DNA of 64,000 nt from Planctomycetaceae bacterium (GTDB lineage: Bacteria > Planctomycetota > Planctomycetia > Pirellulales > Pirellulaceae), in assembly GCA_005778405.1 (NCBI GenBank), contig SXOA01000180.1, positions 62,001-126,000 of the forward strand. The letters run 5' to 3'. Positions 7,828 through 17,335 of this stretch are shown piece by piece (position 1 is the stretch's first letter; each line of letters opens with the position of its first letter). The position numbers were made by a program, and so were the translations under genes. The notes beneath the pieces were generated by a model. That model was not told the DNA's origin. It did not search any database and was given only the letters and a program-made list of their open reading frames with translations.

Positions 7828-8616
7828 CTAGCGGCCAATGTTCAGTTCATCGTAGGCGGCGCCCACAACCTCTTCGCTCAGATTTCCGTCCGCCGTCCGG
7901 GTTCCCGCGAGAAGCGTTAGCTCGGCCAACTGCCGGATTCGCCGCGGAATTCCCTCGGCCAGGTCATGGAGCACCTCCATCGCCTGGTTGTCAAACCGCT
8001 GGTCATCTCCCCCCTGTCTTTGCAGCCATTGCTCCAAGAAACCGCAGCTTTCCGCAGGCGACCAAACATCAAGCTCGACCCGTAGCTCGACACGCGACAG
8101 CAACCGCGGCGATAGCATTCCCTGGCACCGGTCGTCCGCAGCAGCAATCAACACCAGATTTGCGCCGTTCGTTTCGGCCAAAGCCTGGAGCCGATCGAGC
8201 ATTACCGCCACTTCGTCCTGGGCCTGGTTCAAATCGTCCATGAGCAGCACCACGGGAACCTGGTCCAGGCTCAAGACTCGCAGCCGATCGGTTGTCTTTT
8301 TCCATTGTTGCGGCTGATCGTCGGCAGTTCGGACGTCGGCTCCCCAGGCGGCACCGATTGCCATCAGCACTTCGCTCGCGGAAACTCCCAGAGCACTCAC
8401 CGCAGCCACCGCCGCGCCACTTTGCCGCTGTTTTTGGGAAAACAGAGACAAAACCAGCGACTTTCCACACCCCGCCGGCCCGAGCAGAAGTCCGCACGCC
8501 GTCCCTTTTTCCGCCAGGTACGCCAAACGAGCCAAAGCCTCCTCGTGCAAGACCGAGGGATAATAGTCCTCGGCGGCACGCGATGGTTTCGCAATTCGAG
8601 ATGAAACGACAGCCAT
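7828..8616 (-). CDS. AAA+ ATPase, ExeA/GspA (TniB)-like
   Basis: 262 residues. Walker A is LLGPAGCGKSLVL at about residues 44-56 and Walker B is VPVVLLMDDLN at about 120-130, with a sensor-like LVLIAAADD and a C-terminal helical lid (GIPRRIRQLAELTLLAG). The opening YYPSVLHEEALARLAYLAEKG resembles the ExeA/GspA family used in secretion and peptidoglycan-associated assembly and in some transposition systems. No peptidoglycan-binding domain, secretion gene or transposase adjoins it, so its task is unknown; in planctomycetes such stand-alone copies are common. The lipoprotein gene lies 119 bases downstream. Confidence 0.75.
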   Translation of the reverse strand: MAVVSSRIAKPSRAAEDYYPSVLHEEALARLAYLAEKGTACGLLLGPAGCGKSLVLSLFSQKQRQSGAAVAAVSALGVSASEVLMAIGAAWGADVRTADDQPQQWKKTTDRLRVLSLDQVPVVLLMDDLNQAQDEVAVMLDRLQALAETNGANLVLIAAADDRCQGMLSPRLLSRVELRVELDVWSPAESCGFLEQWLQRQGGDDQRFDNQAMEVLHDLAEGIPRRIRQLAELTLLAGTRTADGNLSEEVVGAAYDELNIGR

Positions 8617-8641
8617 AGGTGCTAGCAGGGAGTTGGAGAAG

Positions 8642-8656
8642 GGAGTCCGGCACCTC
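8642..8656 (-). repeat. Short repeat, family C, copy 1
   Basis: On the minus strand it reads GAGGTGCCGGACTCC, one mismatch from GAGGTGCCTGACTCC at 25946-25960. It sits just upstream of the ExeA-like gene. Confidence 0.4.
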
Positions 8657-8774
8657 TTTCATCGAAAGCGGGGTGGTCCCTTCTTCACTATTTGAATTGC
8701 GATGGAAACCCGAAGCGTTAGCGAGGAAGGATGATTAAAGTCTTGGCACTTCCTTGCTTACGCTGCGGGTTTCT

Positions 8775-10160
<1,386 letters not shown>

Positions 10161-10270
10161 GCTGTCGCTCCTTGCTCCTATTGTTGGTTTCGGTCAGGAC
10201 AAGGGGAACCGGATGAAGGTTCATCACACACTTGCTTGAAGTGCCAGCAAAAGAAATCAACGCATAAAGT

Positions 10271-10302
10271 ACCACTCACCACTCACCATCCACTCCCCTC
10301 AC
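10271..10302. repeat. CCACTCAC-type short tandem repeat, copy 1
   Basis: The 16-mer ACCACTCACCACTCAC (10271-10286) is repeated exactly at 16268-16283; both copies sit at gene edges. Here it lies just past the stop of the endonuclease-family gene, on the rtcB side. Confidence 0.5.
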
Positions 10303-11327
10303 TTCACCTCAAACTCCGCCACCAGCGGATAGTGATCGCTGATATCCCGCTCCTCCTGCGGAATCTGCCAGAATATGTCCATGTGGTCCTTGTCCTGCTC
10401 CTTGCCACGGACGACGACATCGCGGCGGATGATGCTGGATTTGAAGACCAGGTCACTGCGGTTGGGATCATCTTTCATCAAGGCGTCGGTGCAGAGGATG
10501 CGGTCGTACTGCATGTGGTTGAGGTGCGAAGCTTTGACGTCGCCCGAGAGCTTGAGGTGGGTGTCGAACAGGTCGTCGCTGGGAGTCGCTGTATCCAGGC
10601 CGAGAAAGATGCCCATGTCACCGTCTTTCGTCGTCGCCGTGGCCAGCTCATCGGAATTGAGGTCCCCCAGAATGATGAAATTCCGACTCTCCTGGAGATG
10701 CTCCTTCATCCATTCCCGCGTCAGCCGGGCCTGCCGCTTGCGGATGTCCGCTGCATTGGACATCGCCCGGGTGTGCAGATTGATGATGGTGAGATTTTCC
10801 TGTTCCGCGCCGCTCCCCCAGGCAAAATCCGCGACAACGTGCTTGGTGAGATTGTAAAACTGTTTGTCTTTGGCTTCCTTCGTCGCCTCAATTTGCTCGC
10901 TGGAGCGTTCCTTCCGGCCGTAGCCAGTGAGCCCGGAGAGAGCCAGGATGGCGACGTCCTGCTCGGTGAAGAAGTCCTCTCCTTCCACGTAGGCAATGCG
11001 GTAATTCAGGCCGTAGTCGCTTTTCAGTTTTTGGTTTAGATAGAACAGGACTCGGCGGTTTTCGATTTCTTGCAATGCCAGAATATCCGGCCTGATTTCG
11101 CTGATCACTTTCGCCACGCCGGCCAGTTTCCAATCCCAGTCATCGCGGCTGGGGGCGGCTTGTTTTTTGGCGAGGTCGGCGCTGTTGTCGCCGGTGTAGT
11201 TGTCGAAGAACCACTCCACGTTCCAGGTGGCGATGGTCAGTTTTTTGGGCCTCTCATCAGCGCCCGCGTTGGAAACCGTGGCTGTCGCGATGAAGATTCC
11301 AGCGGCTAAAATGCGGAGTCTGTTCAT
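10299..11327 (-). CDS. Exported endonuclease/exonuclease/phosphatase family protein
   Basis: 342 residues. A signal peptide (MNRLRILAAGIFIATATVSNAGA) precedes a DNase I/exonuclease III-like fold with LTIATWNVEWF, ILALQEIENRRVL (catalytic Glu), IINLHTRA, FIILGDLNSDE and DHYPLVAEFEV at the end (catalytic Asp-His). The family includes nucleases and phosphodiesterases or sphingomyelinases; an extracytoplasmic nuclease or phosphatase scavenging phosphate is likely. It faces away from the next gene, so its promoter should lie in 11328-11483. Confidence 0.85.
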   Translation of the reverse strand: MNRLRILAAGIFIATATVSNAGADERPKKLTIATWNVEWFFDNYTGDNSADLAKKQAAPSRDDWDWKLAGVAKVISEIRPDILALQEIENRRVLFYLNQKLKSDYGLNYRIAYVEGEDFFTEQDVAILALSGLTGYGRKERSSEQIEATKEAKDKQFYNLTKHVVADFAWGSGAEQENLTIINLHTRAMSNAADIRKRQARLTREWMKEHLQESRNFIILGDLNSDELATATTKDGDMGIFLGLDTATPSDDLFDTHLKLSGDVKASHLNHMQYDRILCTDALMKDDPNRSDLVFKSSIIRRDVVVRGKEQDKDHMDIFWQIPQEERDISDHYPLVAEFEVK

Positions 11328-11483
11328 GAGTCACCCAGAAAGAATCGCCAGGGAAATCGGCGAAAATCAGTCTATCAGCCGCTGCGGACAGCCGCATCCG
11401 CCCTGCGAACCTGAGGGGTGCTCGCGTATAATTCAAGGACCGACAGTCTCGTTGTCCAAGATTGTGTGCAAAAGGGCCCGGTC

Positions 11484-12557
11484 ATGGTGTTTGGATTCGG
11501 CAAGAAACGCCCTCAGCCGACGTTCAAGGAACGCGTGGCTGAGTTTTGGCAATGGTATCCGCAGGTGGCCAGCCGGTTCTACCAGATGATTGAGCAGGGC
11601 CGGAGCGAATCGTTGGCGTCTGAAGTCAGCAAAGAAGTCGAGAGAATCCTGCCTCATATGTATTGGGTGTTTGGACCTGGTGAGAATGGCGGGCACTCGT
11701 TTACCGTAACAGGCGAGGGACAGATCGCTAAGCAATTGCTGGCCGAGTATTGGCGTTCTCAGGCACCCCAAATTCCTGGCTGGACGTTCTACGCCTCGCG
11801 ACAACCTTCGAACGCCGATCAATTGAAGGGATTAACGATCGCCTTCGAAGGAGGCGAACGAGTTGATACTGAACGCTTCCTCATCAAAACCACGGTGGAT
11901 GAGAAGAATCAGGTAATCAGCATTGTGGCCTGGCATCCGTCGTTGCCGTTGGTGCCGCCGGATCACCACTTCCAGATACTGTTTCTGCTCTTGGACGAAG
12001 CGCTCGGCGAGTTTGGCACGGAGATGTGGCTGGGGGAGATCAAAGTCGAGCCGTTCGCCGCCGAACCCAATACGATCACTTTGGCCACACTTCCCGCGTT
12101 TATCGAAAAGGCCAACAGGTACTATGAATGGGAAAAAGTCCCGCCGCTGCAATCGTACTCATTCTACGAAGTCTCCAAGCCGAGCGACTCGCCGCGCGGC
12201 GACACGCTGACCGGTACGACCTGCATTGGCTCGCTTCTTATCGAGTTCCTGGACAACCAGGGCAAGTTTGAGGAGGATCCCCTCGCGGGAACCGGGGCCC
12301 AACTCGCCTACATCGCGATCGACGGTTCCGTGATTACCGCTGGAGCAGAGGTCGAGGTGCGAGGAAATATCGAGGATGCCCTCAGCGAAGCGCTGGTGCA
12401 GGCTCACAGCGGCCGGACACTGGGGGGCGCATTTGGCTCCCGGCAGAGCTACATCGATCTCTTGCTGCTTGACGGCGACAACAGCCGCCGCATTGTCGAA
12501 ACCGTGCTCGATGGATTGCAACTGCGCGGCCGGGCGCAGATTAAGTATTTTGTCTGA
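11484..12557 (+). CDS. Uncharacterised cytoplasmic protein upstream of sufE
   Basis: 357 residues, no signal or membrane segment. It starts MVFGFGKKRP; a longer frame from 11418 adds 22 residues, but AAGGG lies about seven bases before the chosen ATG. The first 200 residues contain FWQWYPQVASRFYQMIEQG and GGHSFTVTGEG, which recall a poorly described family found in Bacteroidetes and planctomycetes; the rest ends in LRGRAQIKYFV. It carries no catalytic motif I can name. Only 20 bases separate it from sufE, so it probably belongs to the suf transcript. Confidence 0.65.
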   Translation: MVFGFGKKRPQPTFKERVAEFWQWYPQVASRFYQMIEQGRSESLASEVSKEVERILPHMYWVFGPGENGGHSFTVTGEGQIAKQLLAEYWRSQAPQIPGWTFYASRQPSNADQLKGLTIAFEGGERVDTERFLIKTTVDEKNQVISIVAWHPSLPLVPPDHHFQILFLLLDEALGEFGTEMWLGEIKVEPFAAEPNTITLATLPAFIEKANRYYEWEKVPPLQSYSFYEVSKPSDSPRGDTLTGTTCIGSLLIEFLDNQGKFEEDPLAGTGAQLAYIAIDGSVITAGAEVEVRGNIEDALSEALVQAHSGRTLGGAFGSRQSYIDLLLLDGDNSRRIVETVLDGLQLRGRAQIKYFV

Positions 12558-12577
12558 GCAACGGGCGGATTGGTTCC

Positions 12578-12994
12578 ATGAAGATTGACGAAATCTGCGA
12601 CGACTTTGAAGACTTGGGAGATCCCACGGATCAAATGCAGTATTTGATTGAGCTGGGGCAGGGATTGGGCGGTCTCGATGCCCGGTACAAGACGGAGGAC
12701 AACCGGGTGCAAGGATGCCAGAGCAATGTTTGGCTGATTGCCAGTCCCGATGAGCAAAACCCCGCCGCCATGAAGTTTGAGGCGGACAGTGATGCCATCA
12801 TCGTCAAGGGTATCGTGGCGGTGCTCCTGGCGGCCTATTCGGGTCGGACGCCCGAGGAAATCCTGGCCTATCCCATCGACGAGGTCTTTGAGCGGCTGAA
12901 ACTGACGCGGTTTTTGAGTCCCCTGCGGAGCAATGGCCTGCATTCGATGGTCAAGCGAATTCAGGCCCTGGCGCAACATTCTTTGGCGGCCTGA
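12578..12994 (+). CDS. sufE: SufE-like Fe-S assembly sulfur acceptor
   Basis: 138 residues. SufE takes the persulfide sulfur from SufS and passes it to the Fe-S scaffold. The signature NRVQGCQSNVWLIA contains the acceptor cysteine (E. coli Cys51 equivalent), and the expected LGDPTDQMQYLIELG opening is present. It lies 24 bases before sufS on the same strand, the usual pairing. Length is normal for the family. No other suf genes (BCD) are nearby, so the scaffold must be encoded elsewhere. Confidence 0.93.
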   Translation: MKIDEICDDFEDLGDPTDQMQYLIELGQGLGGLDARYKTEDNRVQGCQSNVWLIASPDEQNPAAMKFEADSDAIIVKGIVAVLLAAYSGRTPEEILAYPIDEVFERLKLTRFLSPLRSNGLHSMVKRIQALAQHSLAA

Positions 12995-13018
12995 GTTTTT
13001 GAAAGTTGTGATTTGCCA

Positions 13019-14251
13019 ATGTCAGCTCTTAACGTCGAGGAAATCCGCCGCGACTTTCCGATCCTCTCCGCGGTGGGCGAGACTGGCCGGCCCGTGATCT
13101 ACTTGGACAATGCCGCCAGCACCCAGCGGCCGCGGCAGGTGATTGAGGCGATGGACCGCGTGTATGAGACCTGCTACGCCAATGTCCACCGCAGCGGGCA
13201 TGGGTTTAGTGCACAGACCACGGCTCTTTATGAAGCGAGCCGCGAAGCGGCAAGGAAACTCATTGGGGCGAAGAGCTCCAGCGAAATTATCTTCACGAGT
13301 GGCACGACTGCGGGGATCAACCTGGTCGCTCGAAGCTGGGGAGACGCGAACCTGAAAGCGGGCGATGAAATCCTGCTGAGTGTGATGGAGCATCACTCGA
13401 ACATCGTCCCCTGGCAGCAGCTTGCGGCGCGAAGAGGCGCGGTTATTCGGTGGATTCCCGTGACCGACGAATTTGAGCTGGACCTGGCGGCCACTCCTGA
13501 ACTGCTGAGCGAGCGAACGAAAATCATGGCGGTAACAGCCGTTTCCAACGTGCTGGGGACGATCAATCCGGTTCGGCTTCTCGTCGAGATGGCCCATAAA
13601 GTCGGGGCAAGAATTCTGATCGACGCCGCCCAGTGCATTCCTCACGAAGAAACGAACGTGCAGGACTGGGGGGCCGATTTCGTGGCCTTCAGCGGACACA
13701 AGATGCTCGGCCCCAGCGGCATCGGGATTCTCTACGGCCGCGAAGAGCTGCTAGAAGCGATGCCTCCCTTTCTCGGCGGCGGCAGCATGATCCGCTCCGT
13801 CACTCTGGAGGGCTTCACGCCGGCTCATCTGCCCGCCAAGTTCGAGGCGGGAACCCCGCCGATTGCGGCGGCAATTGGCTTGGCTCCCGCCATTGAATAC
13901 TTGCAGCAAGTGGGGCTGTCGCAAGTGTTTGCCCACGAACAGATGTTGGCTCTCCGCGCCCATGAGCTGCTGAAGGAGATCGAAGGGGTGCGGATTTTTG
14001 GTCCGTCGCCTGAGCGAAAGGCGGGAACCGTATCGTTCACGATGGAAGGTGTTCATTCCCAGGACATTGCCGTGCTGCTGGACCGCATCTCGGGCATCGC
14101 CGTTCGCGAGGGACATCACTGTGCGATGCCGCTGCACACTCGGTTTGGCATTTCGTCCTCCTGCCGGGCCAGCGTTTATTTGTACAACACACTCGAAGAA
14201 GTGGAACAACTGGCGACAGCGGTGAAGAAAGCGCGGCTGATGCTGCTTTGA
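13019..14251 (+). CDS. sufS: Cysteine desulfurase SufS
   Basis: 410 residues. A PLP enzyme that converts cysteine to alanine and leaves a persulfide for SufE. Seen: IYLDNAASTQRP near the start, MEHHSNIVPWQ (His), FVAFSGHKMLGPSGIGILYG with the PLP lysine at about residue 227, and EGHHCAMPL with the catalytic cysteine. The ATG at 13019 fits the family N-terminus; an in-frame TTG at 13013 is an alternative. It follows sufE by 24 bases. After the stop, GGGCG-AGCTTCA-CGCCC followed by CTTT could be a weak terminator. Confidence 0.94.
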   Translation: MSALNVEEIRRDFPILSAVGETGRPVIYLDNAASTQRPRQVIEAMDRVYETCYANVHRSGHGFSAQTTALYEASREAARKLIGAKSSSEIIFTSGTTAGINLVARSWGDANLKAGDEILLSVMEHHSNIVPWQQLAARRGAVIRWIPVTDEFELDLAATPELLSERTKIMAVTAVSNVLGTINPVRLLVEMAHKVGARILIDAAQCIPHEETNVQDWGADFVAFSGHKMLGPSGIGILYGREELLEAMPPFLGGGSMIRSVTLEGFTPAHLPAKFEAGTPPIAAAIGLAPAIEYLQQVGLSQVFAHEQMLALRAHELLKEIEGVRIFGPSPERKAGTVSFTMEGVHSQDIAVLLDRISGIAVREGHHCAMPLHTRFGISSSCRASVYLYNTLEEVEQLATAVKKARLMLL

Positions 14252-14371
14252 ACATCAACCTGGGCGAGCTTCACGCCCCTTTGCGACTGGTGGCATAAAG
14301 GCGACGAGCAGACGTACAATGGACACTAGCGCCAGCTCAGGCGTCCATCAATTTCTATTCCGGTTGTTCCC

Positions 14372-16234
14372 ATGCCCCTGCAAAAATTAGGCCCTTATCG
14401 ACTGGACCGCGTTTTGGGCCGGGGAGGAATGGGCAGCGTCTATGCTGGCGTGAACGAAGAGACGAATGAGCGGGCAGCCATCAAAGTGCTGGCGGCTCAT
14501 CTGTCGGACGATTCCAATTTCGTCGAACGATTCAAGGTGGAAGTCGAGACCCTCAAAAAGCTTCTGCATCCCAACATTGTGCAACTCTTTGCCTACGGGG
14601 AGGAAGACGGCCATCTGTTCTATGTGATGGAGCTGGTCTCGGGGCGGAGTTTGCAGGACGAATTGCAAGCGGGGCGGCGATTCAACTGGCGAGAAGTGAC
14701 TCGCATCGGCATTGAAATCAGCAAAGCCCTCAAACACGCTCACGACCGGGGCATCGTGCATCGCGACCTGAAGCCGGCCAACCTGATGATTGACGAGCAG
14801 GATCACGTCAAGCTCACCGACTTTGGAATCGCCAAGCTGTATGGCGGAACGCAAATCACAGCGGACGGCGGGGTGCTGGGAACGGCGGACTATATGTCCC
14901 CCGAGCAGGCCGAAGGAAAACAGTCCACCAGCCGCTGCGACCTGTATAGCCTGGGGAGCGTGCTCTACGCTTTGCTGGCCGGCCGTCCTCCCTTCGCCGG
15001 AAAATCGTTGGCGGAAGTCATCCAAGGTTTGCGGTTCGAAAAGCCGATTGCCGTGCGGCGGCTGAATCCCGATGTGCCCGAGGAATTTGAATCCATCATC
15101 CTGCAGCTCCTGGAAAAGGATCCGCACAAACGCATCCCAACGGCTGTCGCGCTGGGTAAACGGCTGAAAGCGATGGAGCATGCCCTTTCGATGGAGACGC
15201 AGGCGGGGAATCTGGTTTCTTTGGATGACGTTTCCCTGGATGACGACGATGACGAATTACGGCTGTCATCGGATCCGGGAATGACGGCCGCCGGAACGCC
15301 CAAGACTTCCTTTTCCATGTCTTCCCGGCCGACAATGCCCATGCCGGTGCCGCGAAAGACGGATGTGGCCCCCAATCTGGCCGGCGTGCATACGATTGTC
15401 ACCGGCATGGGAAATCCCGCGACGAGCGGCCAAGCGGGGAGTAGCGAGACCGACGACATCGACTTGAGCCCCCCCGCGCCGCGGAAGACGCATTTCACGA
15501 CCGTTAGCGAAGCTGAATTGCGGCGCGGCGGCAGGAGCCGCGATGACGAACCGGCCATCAGCAGTTGGATTTGGATTTCGGCCTTACTGTCGTTCGGCGC
15601 TCTCGTCATCGCGGGAGTAGTCTGGTACGCCAATCAACGCCCAAGCGCGGACCAATTGTATGCCCGCGTCAAAGCGGTGGCGGACGAAGGCGACTTGCAG
15701 TCTCTGGTGCAACTGGAGCCCGATCTGCTGCAATTTCTGGAGAGTTTTCCAGACGACTCGCGCGCGGAGGAAATGAAGCAGTACCAGGATGAGATTGAGC
15801 TGAGCCGCTTGCAAAAGAGATTTGAGCTGCGAGCCCGCCGCGCGGGAACGACCGATGCCCTGTCGCCGATCGAGCGAACGTATATGGAAGCGGTCCGCCT
15901 GACCGCCGGCGACCCGGATGTGGCTCTTGTCAAGTTTCAGGCCCTCGTGGATGTGTATGGAACCACTAAGGAAGTCGGTGACACTCCCGCCCAGCGCCGC
16001 ACCAACCAGCAGTGCATCGACCTGGCCCGCAAGCAGATCGAGCGTCTCAAGACCTCCAACGAAAAAATGAGCACTCAGCAGCGAAAGCTCATTCAGGAGC
16101 AGCTTACCCGCGCCTCCACGCTTCAAAAATCCGATCCAGCCGCTGCCGCCAAGATTCGTGGGGGTATTATTGAGCTCTACCGAAACAAGCCCTGGGCAGC
16201 GGACGTCGTGAAGCAAGCGGAAGCGGGAGGTTAG
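14372..16234 (+). CDS. Ser/Thr protein kinase with C-terminal membrane anchor
   Basis: 620 residues. The kinase domain (about 1-275) has GRGGMGSVYAG, AAIKVLA (lysine), VHRDLKPANLMID, LTDFGIAK and GTADYMSPEQA, so it should be active. A Ser/Pro-rich acidic linker (about 275-395) follows, then one transmembrane segment (SWIWISALLSFGALVIAGVVW, about 398-420) and a helical domain outside or at the membrane face, with regularly charged helices. This is the planctomycete receptor-kinase layout in which the distal domain may sense a signal. Substrates unknown. Fairly sure of kinase identity. Confidence 0.92.
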   Translation: MPLQKLGPYRLDRVLGRGGMGSVYAGVNEETNERAAIKVLAAHLSDDSNFVERFKVEVETLKKLLHPNIVQLFAYGEEDGHLFYVMELVSGRSLQDELQAGRRFNWREVTRIGIEISKALKHAHDRGIVHRDLKPANLMIDEQDHVKLTDFGIAKLYGGTQITADGGVLGTADYMSPEQAEGKQSTSRCDLYSLGSVLYALLAGRPPFAGKSLAEVIQGLRFEKPIAVRRLNPDVPEEFESIILQLLEKDPHKRIPTAVALGKRLKAMEHALSMETQAGNLVSLDDVSLDDDDDELRLSSDPGMTAAGTPKTSFSMSSRPTMPMPVPRKTDVAPNLAGVHTIVTGMGNPATSGQAGSSETDDIDLSPPAPRKTHFTTVSEAELRRGGRSRDDEPAISSWIWISALLSFGALVIAGVVWYANQRPSADQLYARVKAVADEGDLQSLVQLEPDLLQFLESFPDDSRAEEMKQYQDEIELSRLQKRFELRARRAGTTDALSPIERTYMEAVRLTAGDPDVALVKFQALVDVYGTTKEVGDTPAQRRTNQQCIDLARKQIERLKTSNEKMSTQQRKLIQEQLTRASTLQKSDPAAAAKIRGGIIELYRNKPWAADVVKQAEAGG

Positions 16235-16267
16235 AGGTTAGAAATCAGCGAAAACTGAAGGTTGTCC

Positions 16268-16300
16268 ACCACTCACCACTCACTACCCACTACTCACTAC
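16268..16300. repeat. CCACTCAC-type short tandem repeat, copy 2
   Basis: Shares the exact 16-mer ACCACTCACCACTCAC with 10271-10286 and continues in CTACCC and TACTCACTACC variants. It fills the short gap between the kinase and the aspartoacylase-like gene. Confidence 0.5.
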
Positions 16301-16306
16301 CCCCCC

Positions 16307-17335
16307 ATGTCCCGCCCCATCATTCGACCCACTGACCTCGACCTTGAATCCCCTGGCCGTCGCGACTACTGGGTCGGCCTTGAGCACGACACGATGTGGG
16401 GGGTCCAGACGATTCCATTGACCGTATTCGTGGGCCCCAAAGCGCAGCCCGGCAAAGGGCTCGTGGCTTTTGGCTCAACTCACGGCAACGAATACGAAGG
16501 GCCGGCGGCTATCAAAAACTTGCTGGGAGAGATCAAGCTGGAGGATGTGCAGGGGCGCATCATTTTGGTCCCGGTGCTCAATCCCGAGGCCTTTCGCACA
16601 GGCACCCGCGACAGCGTGGGAGCCGACCGCGTGAATCTCAATCGGGCGTTTGTGGACGGGGCGGGCGAGAGCCGGGCGCTCGCCGGCATCACGCACCGAA
16701 TCGCCCAGTTTGTCCGCTGCCACATCTGGCCCCATGCCCACATCGTGCTCGACCTGCATTCCGGCGGCAATCAGATTCGTTTCGATCTCTGCGCCAGCTT
16801 CCATCCCATTGCCGATCCCGAGTTGGCCAAGGCCACTGAAGAAGCCGCCCGCTGGTTCGGCGTCCCGCTGATCATGGTCTATCAGAATCTGACCCCTGGC
16901 TTGCTGACGAGCGAGGCCGAGCGGCTGGGAAAAATCACGGTCGGCACCGAGCTTGGCTGGGGAGAAGCGGTCCTGCGCAAAGGGGTCGCCTTCGGCCGCC
17001 AGGGCATTCTCGCTGCCGCCATCCGCCACGGCCAGCTTCGCGGCGAAGTGAAACCCTTCGGCGCGCACGCCGACGGTACGCAAAAAATGGCCACCATTGT
17101 CGATGCCGACTGTTACACGTCGGCCCCCTTCGCGGGACATTATGAAGAAGTCCTCCCCTGCGGCATGGGCGTGAAAAGAGGAGACATCGTCGGCCGTCTG
17201 CACGACTTTGACCGGATCGATGAGCCCGCGTGGCCGGTTCGCGCCGGCGTGGAAGGTGCGATTGTCGGCCAGGCCTGGGGGGCCCGTGTGATTCGTGGTC
17301 AGCACATCGTTTGCGTGGGACAGGTGATTGGGTAA
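16307..17335 (+). CDS. Succinylglutamate desuccinylase/aspartoacylase-family zinc hydrolase
   Basis: 342 residues. GSTHGNEYEGP supplies the first zinc ligands (His and Glu), VLDLHSGGNQIRF the third (His), and RVNLNRAF the family arginine region. Members hydrolyse N-acyl amino acids; the substrate here is not known. The start at MSRPIIRPTD is chosen because the upstream in-frame TTG at 16262 lies inside a repeat. The stop TAA overlaps the ATG of the enolase-like gene by one base (TAATG), so the two are probably translationally coupled. The pair may act on the same metabolite or simply share a transcript. Confidence 0.85.
   Translation: MSRPIIRPTDLDLESPGRRDYWVGLEHDTMWGVQTIPLTVFVGPKAQPGKGLVAFGSTHGNEYEGPAAIKNLLGEIKLEDVQGRIILVPVLNPEAFRTGTRDSVGADRVNLNRAFVDGAGESRALAGITHRIAQFVRCHIWPHAHIVLDLHSGGNQIRFDLCASFHPIADPELAKATEEAARWFGVPLIMVYQNLTPGLLTSEAERLGKITVGTELGWGEAVLRKGVAFGRQGILAAAIRHGQLRGEVKPFGAHADGTQKMATIVDADCYTSAPFAGHYEEVLPCGMGVKRGDIVGRLHDFDRIDEPAWPVRAGVEGAIVGQAWGARVIRGQHIVCVGQVIG

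Noticed and set aside
14323-14328. TACAAT as a possible -10 before the Ser/Thr kinase gene
   Set aside because: No -35-like hexamer lies at the right distance.
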